From JALYNX01 sp963724825 (GTDB taxonomy: Bacteria > Actinomycetota > Acidimicrobiia > Spongiisociales > ZC4RG35): a DNA stretch of 64,000 nucleotides. The position numbers and the translations under genes were made by a program. The stretch's first letter is position 1, and each line of letters opens with the position of its first letter. Where the stretch lies: assembly GCA_963724825.1 (NCBI GenBank), contig CAVRWT010000006.1, positions 67,854 to 131,853 of the forward strand, given 5' to 3'. Positions 1 to 9,286 of the stretch are shown here, one piece after another. The notes under the pieces were generated by a model, which was given only the letters and a program-made list of their open reading frames with translations, was not told the origin of the DNA and did no database searches.

Positions 1-2
1 CT

Positions 3-886
3 CCCGAGCTTCTCATCTTCCTCTTCTTCATGATCACCGACCCCAAAACGATCCCGGCCCGAGCGACCGGTCGCATCGCCTTCGCCATCGGCCTGGCCGC
101 CGTTTGCACGCTTCTCATGGCCCCTCAGGTCACCGAGTTCGGGACCAAGGTCGGGCTGCTGGCGGGTCTGGTGGTGATGAGCCCGCTCCGGCTCCTGTTC
201 GACCGGGTGTTCCAGGAGGAGCCGAAGGTCAAGCATTCTCTTTCTCCGGCGCTCGTGACTCGCCTGACGAGCGTCAATGGAGGTGAAGCCCGGCCCCGGT
301 TGGTGTTCCTGCGCGGCGCCTTCGTCGGTGCAGCCACCATGGCATTGGCTGTCGGGATCGTCGCCGCCGGGGCGCCGGCCCGTCAGGCGGCGCTTGCCGA
401 TGTCACAACCGAGGGGACCGTGTTCGACCCCGAAGTCGACCCGACGTCGATCCCTGTGGTGACCGAGGACCCGGAGGTCGCCGCATTGAAGACCGATATC
501 ACCACTCAGGAGATGGCTGTGGTTCTCGCCGAGAACCTGGCCATCGAAGGCCAGGCACTCAAGACACGTGACTCGAGCCTCCTTCCGCGCGGGTCGGGGG
601 AGATCGGCTGGTCGGGACTTTGGCCAGGATCAATGACTCGGTGGCCACCGGAGAGGCAGTTGTCCCCCAATACCGGTTCGAGTCCCTCCATGCGGATGTC
701 GCGAAGACCAAAGGGGGCCAGGGTGCGAGCATCGCATTCGAGGCCGATGGTGTCGTCGACGAAATCACCTACGACGCATTGGGCGTCGAGCGGGGACGGG
801 TCAGCTCGCCGTTCCGCACCACATTCGTATTGAGCCAGGTCGCCGGGGACCGCTGGCTCCTACTCGAGGAACTGCCGCCTTCGTGA
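3..886 (+). CDS. UnbU/E5-like (RnfD-related) membrane protein, C-terminal part, frameshifted
   Basis: The gene enters from the left edge. The first visible residues are PELLIFLFFMITDPKTIP, a stretch typical of the UnbU/enediyne E5 family, distantly related to the RnfD subunit of electron-transport complexes. At least two further hydrophobic segments follow (about window positions 60-180 and 300-390), then a soluble tail. The tail changes frame near 596-600, in a run of five G: one added base would join the upstream frame to a tail beginning GDRLVGTLARINDSVATG and ending at TGA 884-886. The role of the family is poorly known; membrane-bound redox or quinone chemistry is inferred only from RnfD similarity. 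The stop overlaps the next start as TGATG, so the two genes are probably co-transcribed. The family is fairly certain, the function is not. Confidence 0.6.
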
Positions 887-2082
887 TGCGAGAGGAAATG
901 GACACGAATCCGGTAGTCGAAATGATGGGCCGCCGGCTGCGCCTCGCCCTGATCGGCGGCGGGCCGGGGAGCTTCGTCGGTGCGACGCACCGAACCGCGG
1001 CCACCCTCGATGACCGATTCGAATTGGTGGCAGGAGCCATCGCTTCCGATCCGGCGCGGTCGCGGGCGGCCGGCATTGCGATTGGCCTCGACGCCGACCG
1101 CTCGTACGGGGACGGGCTCGAATTGTTGCGGGCCGAGGCGGCACGCGATGACGGCGCAGACGCGGTTGCGATCATGACTCCTAACGACACCCACCACGTG
1201 TTCTCCGCCGCCGCCCTTGATCTCGGGTTCGACGTGATCTGCGACAAACCGATCACCAACACCCTCGACGATGCGCTCGACCTGGTCTCCAGGGTGCGAG
1301 AGACAGGTCTCATCTTCTGCCTCACCCACAATTACACCGGGTATCCGATGGTCCGTCAGGCGCGAGCCATGGTCGCCGACGGCCAGCTTGGGGAGATTCG
1401 GCTGGTGCAGGTGGAGTACGTCCAGGGAGGCAAGGCGGCCGAGAACGACCCCGATCCCAACGATGGGCTGCCCTGGCGATATGACCCGGTCCGTGGTGGG
1501 CCATCGCTGGTGATGGGTGACATCGGAAGCCATGCCCACAACCTGGCCCGATTCATCACCGGGATCGAGGTCTCAGAGGTCTCTGCTCAGATCGGGACCA
1601 TCGTTCCCAATCGCCTCGTCCACGACTACGGAGCCGCGATGTTGCGCTTCGACAACGGCGCCCGGGGCAGCTTATGGGTGACTCAGGCGGCGGCAGGTGT
1701 CGAGAACTGCCTCCGGATTCGGGTCTCGGGGACCAAGGGCACTCTCGAGTGGGAGCAGGAGAAGCCCACCGCCCTCGTCTTCAAGCCACTGATCGGGCCT
1801 GCCCAGACCAGGACCCCGAATGGGCCGGGCACCCTGCCGCTCTCGGCGCGGGGCACCAGGATCGTGTCCGGGCACCAGGATGGCTTTCACGAAGCGTTTG
1901 CCAACCTCTACACCGACGTGGCCGAGGCGATCGCGGCTAGGCGAAGCGGGATCAAACCCGATCCGTTGGCTCTCCACTTCCCCAACGAGGTGGATGGGGC
2001 GATCGGGATCAAGTTCGTCGACGCCGCCGTCGCCTCCAGCGCCCACGACGGCGCATGGACCCCTGCCCAGCTCGATCTCTAA
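886..2082 (+). CDS. Gfo/Idh/MocA family NAD(P)-dependent oxidoreductase
   Basis: A 398-residue cytoplasmic dehydrogenase of the glucose-fructose oxidoreductase/inositol dehydrogenase family, which oxidises or reduces sugars, inositols or related polyols with NAD(P). The Rossmann start ALIGGGPGSFVGATHR gives the GxGxxG-like nucleotide loop, and CDKPITNTLDDA holds the EKP-like lysine motif (here DKP). The C-terminal half has the usual substrate-domain pattern, including GPSLVMGDIGSHAHNLARF, where the His pair is expected at the active site. I chose ATG 886 because it overlaps the preceding stop as TGATG; ATG 898 and 925 are alternatives. Its stop overlaps the stop of the convergent M24-like gene by four bases. 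The substrate cannot be read from the sequence. Confidence 0.88.
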   Translation: MREEMDTNPVVEMMGRRLRLALIGGGPGSFVGATHRTAATLDDRFELVAGAIASDPARSRAAGIAIGLDADRSYGDGLELLRAEAARDDGADAVAIMTPNDTHHVFSAAALDLGFDVICDKPITNTLDDALDLVSRVRETGLIFCLTHNYTGYPMVRQARAMVADGQLGEIRLVQVEYVQGGKAAENDPDPNDGLPWRYDPVRGGPSLVMGDIGSHAHNLARFITGIEVSEVSAQIGTIVPNRLVHDYGAAMLRFDNGARGSLWVTQAAAGVENCLRIRVSGTKGTLEWEQEKPTALVFKPLIGPAQTRTPNGPGTLPLSARGTRIVSGHQDGFHEAFANLYTDVAEAIAARRSGIKPDPLALHFPNEVDGAIGIKFVDAAVASSAHDGAWTPAQLDL

Positions 2083-3455
2083 GGGGCGACTGTCATCGCC
2101 CGATCCGGGCTGAGCAGGAACGGGGGGAGATAGGCCGGGATGTTGGAGAACGGCAACACGTCGGGGTGCAAGTCGATGCCCAGGTTGTTGGCCATGAAAT
2201 CTCGTCGTGCCCGAGTCCTCGCCCAGGCCTCCGGAAAGCGCTGGGAGAACGCAGCTCGCATGCTCTCGTCGGCGAGGGCGATGCCATCCTCGATGTTGGT
2301 GGTGAAGTAGTCGGTGCCGGTGGCCGGGATGATGTCGACCTGGAAGGCCATCCCCGACCGCGTTTCGACTTGCGAGCCGGGGCCGATCGGCGAGTTGACC
2401 CATTCGTCGAGGTGGATTTGATGACCCGGATTGAGGAAGATCCCGAAGAAAGGGTCACCCAGGTGACGGTCGATGATCTCCTGGAACACCCCGCCCTGTT
2501 GGCCGATTCGCATCGCCGCATACCACTCGGCCACGGCTTCGAAATATGGGCCGACGAGTCGGTCGACGTAATCACTGATCTCTTCGGGCAGTTCGCCTGC
2601 ATCCTCGACGACGAACCCGGCCCGACAGTTCAAGGCTCCCCATATCCCGAAGGCGACAGTGAACCGATCTCCCCGCCCGATCGGGCGATCGCCCGGGCTC
2701 AGCAAGCCGAGGGACGCTCGTGGCCCAGCGGTGAGCATGAGGTGACAGGAGAGGGGCATCCCGTTCCACTCGAGAAGCCGGACCGCCTCCTGCTCGGTCA
2801 TGCCTGGCTCCAAACCGAGCAGCAGGCGTCGCACGCCATTGGAGGTCTGGCAGGCCGCATATTCGAGGGCGGCAAGCTGCTCGACTTCGTTGATGACCCT
2901 CAACCCGTCCCCGGCGCCGATCAGAAGGTCATTGGCATTCTCCACGGTCCCGGTGGGACCGGTGAGCCGGCGCACGACATCGACGAGGAACGCGGGAACT
3001 TCCATCAGCTCGCGGTCGGAGTAGCTCTTCCAGCCAATCATTCCCACATGGCTTCCGCGATGGATGCCCTCGTCAGCCAGGATCTCAGGCAACGGCTGTG
3101 AGCGGTGCCTGGGCTGGCCGGGGAGGCTGAGATCCTGATACAGGTGCCGGCGCATAGTCAGCGGCGCCGCCCCGGCCATGCCGTAGCACTCGTTGCCGAC
3201 GAGGATCGCCGGGTCGTCCGCTGGCCCCACGATCAAGACTGCCTCTTCGAAACGGGGGTCGAATCCTGTCAGATAGGAGAGATTGGCGCTGTGCTCGCGG
3301 TCGGCGTAGACGATCAAATGGTCATAGCCGCGCTCCAGGGCCCGTTCCCGGAGACTGGCCAGCCGATCCACATAGATCTGCGAAGGGATCTCGGGCATCG
3401 TCTCCGGCATCCCGAAGTCGGGAAGGGCGATCTCGGCGAGACGTGCTCCGGTCAT
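2079..3455 (-). CDS. M24/creatinase-fold protein, probably without metal site
   Basis: A 458-residue protein with an N-terminal creatinase-like domain and a C-terminal pita-bread fold of the Xaa-Pro aminopeptidase (M24) family. The usual five metal ligands are not all present. The segment that should carry the two Asp reads VAFGIWGALNCRAGFVV, with neither Asp. The His remains in NPGHQIHLDEW, the first Glu position is Asp (FQVDIIP) and the last Glu remains (NIEDGIAL). Creatinases are known metal-independent members of this fold, so a metal-free hydrolase or lyase is more likely than a peptidase (inference). The ATG at 3455 starts one base after the stop of the upstream CRTAC1-like gene in its corrected frame, so the two form an operon. 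A longer in-frame extension to 3524 exists but overlaps that gene. Confidence 0.75.
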   Translation of the reverse strand: MTGARLAEIALPDFGMPETMPEIPSQIYVDRLASLRERALERGYDHLIVYADREHSANLSYLTGFDPRFEEAVLIVGPADDPAILVGNECYGMAGAAPLTMRRHLYQDLSLPGQPRHRSQPLPEILADEGIHRGSHVGMIGWKSYSDRELMEVPAFLVDVVRRLTGPTGTVENANDLLIGAGDGLRVINEVEQLAALEYAACQTSNGVRRLLLGLEPGMTEQEAVRLLEWNGMPLSCHLMLTAGPRASLGLLSPGDRPIGRGDRFTVAFGIWGALNCRAGFVVEDAGELPEEISDYVDRLVGPYFEAVAEWYAAMRIGQQGGVFQEIIDRHLGDPFFGIFLNPGHQIHLDEWVNSPIGPGSQVETRSGMAFQVDIIPATGTDYFTTNIEDGIALADESMRAAFSQRFPEAWARTRARRDFMANNLGIDLHPDVLPFSNIPAYLPPFLLSPDRAMTVAP

Positions 3456-3456
3456 G

Positions 3457-5155
3457 TCATTCCTGAGGCTGCCAGGGCCGAGCTTCTGAGTCGTCCCGGT
3501 CGATAGTGAGGAACTGGTTGGCATCGACGGTCATCCACGGCCCCTTTTCCCCATCGGGCCATTGAACGCGGATCTCCGCTTCTTGCGCGGCCCCAAGCCC
3601 GAAGTGAACCCAACCCAACTGCCCGCCGGCATGCCCACCTCCGATCGTCAGCTCGCGTTCCGTGGTCTGACTCCCGGCCTTGACCTCGATCCAGGAACCG
3701 ATGGCGTCGCGATTCGGTCCCGGCTGCGTGAGTATCGAGAGCTACCCAGTTGCCGAGTGGCGCCGGTCCCCCGGCATCTCCGGATCCGACATTGCGCCAG
3801 AGGCTGACGTTCTCTCTTCGGTTCACTTCGACCAAATCGAGGAGGCCGTCCATGTTGAAATCGGCGAGGGCGGCGCCGCGACCCCGGGCGAAGTTGACGA
3901 TTCCGGCGTCATCGGCGCCCTCGGTGAACGTCCCGTCAGGGCCCCCCAGCATCAAGTTGCTCGGGTCATCCGCTGCGAACTCGGCCATCGATTCGACGTT
4001 GCCCTTGGTCACCAACAGGTCGATGAAGGTGTCGTTGTTCACGTCCTGAAACTCGGCGTGCCAGGCAGTCGACGGCAGAAGTGTGTCGTCGCCGGTGAAC
4101 GGTCGGTGGGCATTGGCATCACGGTCCAATGCGATGTCTATGTAGTTCGGTTGATCGGGACCGTCGGCCAGGGTCTGCAGCTTGTTGTCCCCTTGGCTGG
4201 TCAGGAACACCTCGGGGAACCCGTCACCGGTGAGGTCATAGCTGGCGATCCCCATGCCCCAGATGCTCATCTTCTGCCAGCCGTCTTGTCGGGTATAGGG
4301 GCGAGGCGCCTCGCCCGCAGCCACCCGCCACAACTGCTCTTCGCCGTCGCGGTAGTAGTGGCGGTCATTGGTCATGCGCAGGTCGCGGCGACCGGAGCGG
4401 TCCCAGTCACTGAACAAGACGGACAGAGTGCACCATCCCGGGGAAAGCGTGATCGGCGGTCCATAGATCGAGTCATCGGCCGGCCTCATCATGACGCTGT
4501 CCGAGCAGCCCTCGCGGTCCCCGGTCTCGGACAGTTTCACGTAGTTGCCAAATGCCAGCGTGGGTAGGGACGCCTGCCCTTCCCACTGCGCGCTGAAGGC
4601 GGTGGTCCATTCGTCGCCACCGTCGATGGCCCAAGCCTCGTTTGCTTGTTCGAAGCGGCAGTCACCGAGACCACGGAGCATCACGTTCTCACCGACCCGC
4701 AAAACGGCGAGGTCGACGATTCCATCTCCGTCCACGTCGAGCGGGTAGGCCCCGACCACCGAAGTCAGGTCGGTGGTTGGGGCAGTCACCTGCTCGAACC
4801 GAAGCTCACCCGCGGTAGGGCTCTGATTCACGAACAACGAAGCCGGGTTGTCCCCACCGGCTAAATAGAGGTCGGGCCGCTGGTCCTGGTTGCAGTCGAA
4901 TACGGCGACCCCGCCCCCGACGAAGAACGCGAACTCCCCGTCGTACACATGGTTGACACCGGCCGCAGCCGACTGCTCGACGAAGTGCGGTGCGGTCAGG
5001 GCATCCGGCGGACCGCTCGCGTCGACGATCACCCGGACCAAGGCCAGAACCCCAACCACGACCAAGGATCCCGCCACGACGCCAGCCGCCAACCACACGT
5101 TTGGGGAGATGCGTCGGCTCGAATCGACCTTGGATCCTGATTTCAAGTTCGTCAT
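3457..5155 (-). CDS. CRTAC1/FG-GAP repeat protein with ASPIC/UnbV-like C-terminus, frameshifted
   Basis: An exported or membrane-anchored beta-propeller protein. An N-terminal transmembrane segment (about residues 20-43) is followed by the CRTAC1 opening FVEQSAAAGVNHVYDGEFAF. Several FG-GAP/integrin-like repeats with calcium-type loops follow, such as DVDGDGIVDLAVL, DLTGDGFPEVFLTS and DFNMDGLLDLVEVN. After DTHAAGT the frame breaks near 3715. Dropping one base restores RDAIGSWIEVKAGSQTTERE and a tail ending at TGA 3459-3457, which is the ASPIC/UnbV domain. UnbV-like and UnbU-like proteins are often encoded near each other, and an UnbU-like gene lies 2.5 kb away here. Ligand and role are unknown. 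The divergent xylF promoter region lies immediately upstream. Confidence 0.8.
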
Positions 5156-5245
5156 GGATTTGGTGAATTGCGTCGAGCAGGTGTGGCTACAGTACGACGG
5201 TCCCGTTCGGGGACATCATCCAGAGGAGGAAGGAAACTAAATCTG

Positions 5246-6346
5246 ATGACGAAACGAGTCATTGCGCTGATTGCAGTGCTGATGCTCATTCTCGCCGCCT
5301 GTGGCGGCGATGAGGGCACCAGCTCGACGACTGCAGCCGGCGATGGCACCACGGTGGCTGGCGGCGGCGATTGCACCGTCGGCATGTCGTGGAACAACTA
5401 CAACGAAGAGAGATGGGCCAAGCATGATGAGCCCGCAATCCAGGCCGCTCTAGAGGCCGGCGGTTGCGACTACATCTCCGCAGACGCCGGGTCATCCGAG
5501 GAGCAGCAGATCACTGACGTGGAGAAGCTGATCTCTGATGGTGCCGACGTGGTCATCATCCTGGCTCAGAACACGCAAGCGATCCTCCCCGCGGTCGAAG
5601 CCGCTACGGCTGAAGGTATCCCCGTGATTGCCTATGACCGTTTGATCGAGGATGCGAACACCTTCTACGTCAGCTTCGACAACGTCCTCGTGGGCAAGTT
5701 GATGGCGGAAGTCATCTACGGCCTGGTGCCGACCGGCAACTACATCATCGTCAAGGGCAATGGCTCCGACGCCAACTCTGACTTCCTCCGTGAGGGAATC
5801 GAGTCGGTCATTGGTGATGCGGTTGCGGCAGGCGACATCACAATCTGCTGTGAGGACTACACCGACAACTGGGATCCCGCCCTCGCGCAGACTGCTGTTG
5901 AGCAGTGGCTGACGCAGGAGAACAACGAGGTCGACGCTGTGGTGTCCGAGAACGACGGAATGGCGACTGGCGCCGCCGCCGCCCTCGCGGCTCAGGGTCT
6001 CAGCATCCCGTTGTCAGGTCAGGACGCAGACGTCGCGGCCCTCAACCGGGTGGCGTTGGGAACGCAGTCGGTGTCGGTGTGGAAGGACGCTCGTGAGCTG
6101 GGCAAGGCTGCCGGCACGGCTGCCGTTGCTTTGGCTGCGAACCCATCGCTGGCGGATGTCGCAGGCACGGCTGAGTTCGTCTACACGAACAAGACGTCGG
6201 GCGTGGAGACCAAGCTGACCAGCGTCCTGCTGACCCCGATCCCGATCACCCAGGAGAACCTCAACCTGGTTGTCGACGCCAACTGGATCACGGCTGACGA
6301 GCTCTGCGCCGGTGTCACCGCCGGAAGCGTGGCTGCCTGTCCGTGA
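5246..6346 (+). CDS. xylF: D-xylose-type ABC transporter substrate-binding lipoprotein
   Basis: A 366-residue exported lipoprotein. MTKRVIALIAVLMLILAAC gives the signal peptide with lipidated Cys19, followed by a short Ser/Thr/Gly linker and a Peripla_BP_4 sugar-binding fold. The stretch IAYDRLIEDANTFYVSFDN closely follows the XylF pattern, in which aromatic and charged residues contact the pentose. ATG 5246 was chosen over the upstream in-frame start at 5168 because it begins the signal peptide and follows an AGGAAGG-type ribosome site at 5228-5234. It is first in an operon with xylH and a short xylG, and xylose isomerase lies convergently downstream, which supports xylose as substrate. A strong hairpin between this gene and xylH probably lets the binding protein be made in excess. 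Confidence 0.88.
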   Translation: MTKRVIALIAVLMLILAACGGDEGTSSTTAAGDGTTVAGGGDCTVGMSWNNYNEERWAKHDEPAIQAALEAGGCDYISADAGSSEEQQITDVEKLISDGADVVIILAQNTQAILPAVEAATAEGIPVIAYDRLIEDANTFYVSFDNVLVGKLMAEVIYGLVPTGNYIIVKGNGSDANSDFLREGIESVIGDAVAAGDITICCEDYTDNWDPALAQTAVEQWLTQENNEVDAVVSENDGMATGAAAALAAQGLSIPLSGQDADVAALNRVALGTQSVSVWKDARELGKAAGTAAVALAANPSLADVAGTAEFVYTNKTSGVETKLTSVLLTPIPITQENLNLVVDANWITADELCAGVTAGSVAACP

Positions 6347-6376
6347 TATTCGACGACTGAAGCGATATCAATGGTG

Positions 6377-6410
6377 CATTGCGCCCCCGGATTTCTCCGG
6401 GGGCGCAATG
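6377..6410. terminator. Perfect 15-bp hairpin between xylF and xylH
   Basis: The arms 6377-6391 and 6396-6410 are perfectly complementary (CATTGCGCCCCCGGA and its reverse complement) around a four-base loop, TTTC. No T-run follows, so it is not a textbook intrinsic terminator. Its place between the binding-protein gene and the permease gene fits a partial terminator or an mRNA 3' end stabiliser that sets unequal expression. Confidence 0.75.
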
Positions 6411-6438
6411 CGACCGCCTTCTCTAATGTGGTGAACTC

Positions 6439-7761
6439 ATGAGCGTGGTAGAGGCTGCCCCGTCCCAGCTGGAGACCCTGGAACCAGGTTCACGCAGGTC
6501 AGTTGGCTCCTTCCTGCGAGACAACGAGATCGACACCCGCATGGTCGGGATGACTCTCATCCTCCTGGTGATCTGGGTCCTCTTTCACATCTTGTCGGGC
6601 GGAACCTTCCTCACCCCCCGCAACCTGTGGAACCTCTCGGTGCAGACTTCTTCGATTGCGATCATGGCCACCGGGATGGTGCTGGTGATCGTCTCCCGCA
6701 ATATCGACCTCTCGGTGGGCTCGATGGTGGGCGTGGTCGGCATGGTGATGGCCATCCTCCAATTCGAGTGGCTACCGCCCGTGTTGGGTCTCGGCAATCA
6801 GTGGATCTGGATCATCACACTCGCTGCCGGACTGGCTCTTGGGGCGCTGATCGGCGCCTTCCAGGGTTCGCTCATCGCCTATCTCGGGGTTCCGTCGTTC
6901 ATCGTGACCCTGGGTGGATTGCTGGTATGGCGTGGGTTTGCCTGGCTGACCGCCAGCGGCCGGACTCTCGCCCCCATGGACGCCACTTTCCAACTCCTCG
7001 GGGGTGGGTCCCGCGGGTCGCTCGGTGAAACCGGAAGTTGGATCGTTGGCGGGGTCGCGTGTATCGGAATCGTCGCCTTTCTCGTCGTGGGACGACGTCG
7101 TCGTCGCAAGTTCGGCTTCCACGTCAGGCCGATGTGGTTGGATGCCGCTCTCGGTGTGATCGGCTGTGTGGTGGTGCTCGCCGCGGTATGGGTCACCAAC
7201 AGCTACTACCTGCCCGAGAACCTCGCTCGGGCGGTCGCCGAGGAAAGGGGCATACCCTGGCCCGAGGGTGGTCTCCAGATCCCGCTCGGCATTCCCTATC
7301 CGGTCCTCATCCTCATCGGAGTCACATTGGTCATGAGCTTTGTCGCCAACCGGCTCCGCTTCGGGCGATACATCTTCTCGATTGGGGGCAATCCCGAGGC
7401 CGCGGTCCTGGCTGGAATCAAGACCAAGCGCACCATCGTCAGAACCTTCATGACCATGGGAATCCTCGTCGGGATCTCAGCCGCGGTCTCAATCGCCCGC
7501 CTCAATGCCGCGGTCAGCGGTCTTGGCACCCTGAATGAGCTCTATGTGATTGCGGCGGCGGTCGTCGGGGGCGCCTCCTTGGCTGGAGGGATCGGCACCA
7601 TTCCCGGAGCCATCATCGGAGCCCTGGTCATGCAATCGCTCCAGTCCGGGATGGTGTCTCTCAAGGTCAGCGCTCCCGTGCAGGACGTGGTACTCGGGAT
7701 CGTTCTCGTGACCGCAGTCGCAATCGACACCACCTTCCGGAGAAGGGCAGCCCAACGATGA
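6439..7761 (+). CDS. xylH: Xylose-type ABC transporter permease
   Basis: A 440-residue inner-membrane permease of the BPD_transp_2 family (RbsC/XylH type), with roughly ten or more hydrophobic segments. Family marks include LVIVSRNIDLSVGSMVG near residue 80 and the conserved motif GGNPEAAVLAGI near residue 320, equivalent to the EAA-like loop that contacts the ATPase. At 440 residues it is longer than RbsC and matches the XylH subgroup, which has extra membrane segments in the middle. ATG 6439 lies downstream of the xylF-xylH hairpin. Its stop overlaps the ATPase start as ATGA, so translation is coupled. It would carry xylose delivered by XylF. Confidence 0.87.
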   Translation: MSVVEAAPSQLETLEPGSRRSVGSFLRDNEIDTRMVGMTLILLVIWVLFHILSGGTFLTPRNLWNLSVQTSSIAIMATGMVLVIVSRNIDLSVGSMVGVVGMVMAILQFEWLPPVLGLGNQWIWIITLAAGLALGALIGAFQGSLIAYLGVPSFIVTLGGLLVWRGFAWLTASGRTLAPMDATFQLLGGGSRGSLGETGSWIVGGVACIGIVAFLVVGRRRRRKFGFHVRPMWLDAALGVIGCVVVLAAVWVTNSYYLPENLARAVAEERGIPWPEGGLQIPLGIPYPVLILIGVTLVMSFVANRLRFGRYIFSIGGNPEAAVLAGIKTKRTIVRTFMTMGILVGISAAVSIARLNAAVSGLGTLNELYVIAAAVVGGASLAGGIGTIPGAIIGALVMQSLQSGMVSLKVSAPVQDVVLGIVLVTAVAIDTTFRRRAAQR

Positions 7762-8552
7762 CAACCCCCTCAGCCCCAAAACCACCACTCGTAGAGATGA
7801 GGAACATGAGTGTTTCCTTCGGTGGGGTTCATGCGGTCAAGGATGTCACCATCACTCTCCGAGAAGGTGAAGTGCTCGGAGTAGTGGGGGGCAACGGAGC
7901 CGGCAAGTCGACCCTGATCAAGGTCTTGGCCGGTGCCCAGAAGGCCGACTCCGGTGAGATCTTCATCGACGGTGAGCCGGTGACCATCCACAGTCCACGC
8001 GACGCCAAGAATCTGGGGATCGAGACCATCTATCAGACCCTGGCCCTGGCCGACAACATCGACGCTCCGGGCAACATGTTCCTCGGCAGGGAGCTGACCA
8101 CACGTTGGAACACCCTCGACGACTCCTCGATGGAGGCTGCCACTCGGGAGATAATGGGGCGCCTCAATCCGAAGTTCCAAAACTTCAAGACGCCGGTTGC
8201 CTCACTCTCCGGTGGTCAGCGCCAGTCGGTCGCCATCGCCCGGGCCGTTCATTTCAACGCCAGGATCTTGATCATGGACGAGCCGACCGCGGCTCTGGGC
8301 CCGGCCGAGACCGAGCAGGTGCGAGAGTTGATCCGCCAACTGCAACGCGAGGGAATCGGGATCATCATGATCAGCCACGACATTCACGACGTGTTCGACC
8401 TGTCCGACCGGATCAGCGTCATGCTCCAGGGAAAGCTGGTGGGGACGGTGAACCGGGGTGAATGCACGATGGACGAGATCCTGGCCATGATCATCATCGG
8501 CAAGCTGCCAGACGAGGTCACCACCAAGGAGTTGGAACAACTCCACGGTTGA
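7758..8552 (+). CDS. xylG: Sugar-type ABC transporter ATPase, single nucleotide-binding domain
   Basis: A 264-residue cytoplasmic ATPase that energises the XylFH transporter. Walker A is GGNGAGKST (about residue 46), the signature is LSGGQRQ, Walker B is ILIMDEPTAAL, and the switch His is in ISHDIHDV. Classical XylG and RbsA proteins are about 500 residues with two fused ATPase domains; this one holds a single complete domain and so must act as a homodimer. Single-domain partners are known for some actinobacterial and thermophile sugar transporters (recalled, not checked). The start overlaps xylH by four bases (ATGA). The gene ends 22 bases before the SDR start. The symbol is by context. Confidence 0.83.
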   Translation: MTTPSAPKPPLVEMRNMSVSFGGVHAVKDVTITLREGEVLGVVGGNGAGKSTLIKVLAGAQKADSGEIFIDGEPVTIHSPRDAKNLGIETIYQTLALADNIDAPGNMFLGRELTTRWNTLDDSSMEAATREIMGRLNPKFQNFKTPVASLSGGQRQSVAIARAVHFNARILIMDEPTAALGPAETEQVRELIRQLQREGIGIIMISHDIHDVFDLSDRISVMLQGKLVGTVNRGECTMDEILAMIIIGKLPDEVTTKELEQLHG

Positions 8553-8574
8553 CCGCTGAGAGTTGGAGGTATTC

Positions 8575-9282
8575 GTGAGCATTCTTGAAGGAAGAGTCGC
8601 GCTCATCACCGGAGCGAGCAGAGGCATCGGCGCCGCGGTGGCCCATGGGCTGGTCGCTCAGGGAGCCAGGGTCGCCTTAGCCTCCAGGAGCGGTGACAAC
8701 CTCGGGATCGAGGACGCGGTTGCCCAGCCATGTGATGTGCGGGATCCTGCCGCTCTCGATTCCATCGTGGCCGAGACCGTCGACCGCTTTGGACAGCTGG
8801 ACATCCTGGTCGCCAACGCCGGTGTTGGCGCCTACGGGTCCTTCCTCGATCTGGACCCCGAACATCTCGAGGAGATGATCGATGTCAATCTCAAGGGGAC
8901 TCTCTACGCGGTGCGTGCCGCCCTTCCCCACATGTTGAAGAGCGACGCGGCCGACATCATCACCCTCGCCAGCGAAGCCGGCCGGCGTGGGGTTCCCTAC
9001 GAGGCGGTGTATTGCGCTTCCAAATTCGGGCAGGTCGGATTCACCCGAGCCATGGATCACGAGCTGCGCGAAAAGGGTGTGCGTTGCACCAACGTCTGCC
9101 CCGGTGGTGTGGCGACCGACTTTGCCATGGGCCGGGGCCGGACCCCAGACATGCCCGAACTGGATGGGATGATGACATCAGAAGACGTTGCCGAGATGGT
9201 GCTCTTCGTCCTCACCCGCCCCCGCAACCACCGCATCTTGGAGGTTGCGATGCGCCCGGTGACCGAGACCTCCTGGGGCTGA
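8575..9282 (+). CDS. Short-chain dehydrogenase/reductase in the xylose operon
   Basis: A 235-residue classical SDR. The cofactor motif TGASRGIGAA is at residues 11-20, NAGVGAYG is the NAG structural motif, and the catalytic Tyr and Lys lie in YCASK, with Ser in TLASEAGRRG upstream. It is likely a soluble NAD(P)-dependent alcohol or ketone oxidoreductase. Its place as the last gene of the xylFHG operon suggests a role with pentoses or their products, for example oxidising or reducing a sugar (inference). GTG 8575 was chosen because GGAGG at 8565-8569 sits five bases upstream. It converges with xylA, whose stop lies only four bases away, leaving no room for a separate terminator. Confidence 0.85.
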   Translation: MSILEGRVALITGASRGIGAAVAHGLVAQGARVALASRSGDNLGIEDAVAQPCDVRDPAALDSIVAETVDRFGQLDILVANAGVGAYGSFLDLDPEHLEEMIDVNLKGTLYAVRAALPHMLKSDAADIITLASEAGRRGVPYEAVYCASKFGQVGFTRAMDHELREKGVRCTNVCPGGVATDFAMGRGRTPDMPELDGMMTSEDVAEMVLFVLTRPRNHRILEVAMRPVTETSWG

Positions 9283-9286
9283 GACC

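Noticed and set aside
769..1539. 256-codon minus-strand frame
   Set aside because: It is antisense to the Gfo/Idh gene, His/Arg-rich, and shows no domain.
2055..3101. 348-codon plus-strand frame
   Set aside because: It is antisense to the M24-fold gene, which has a clear family pattern and an operon partner.
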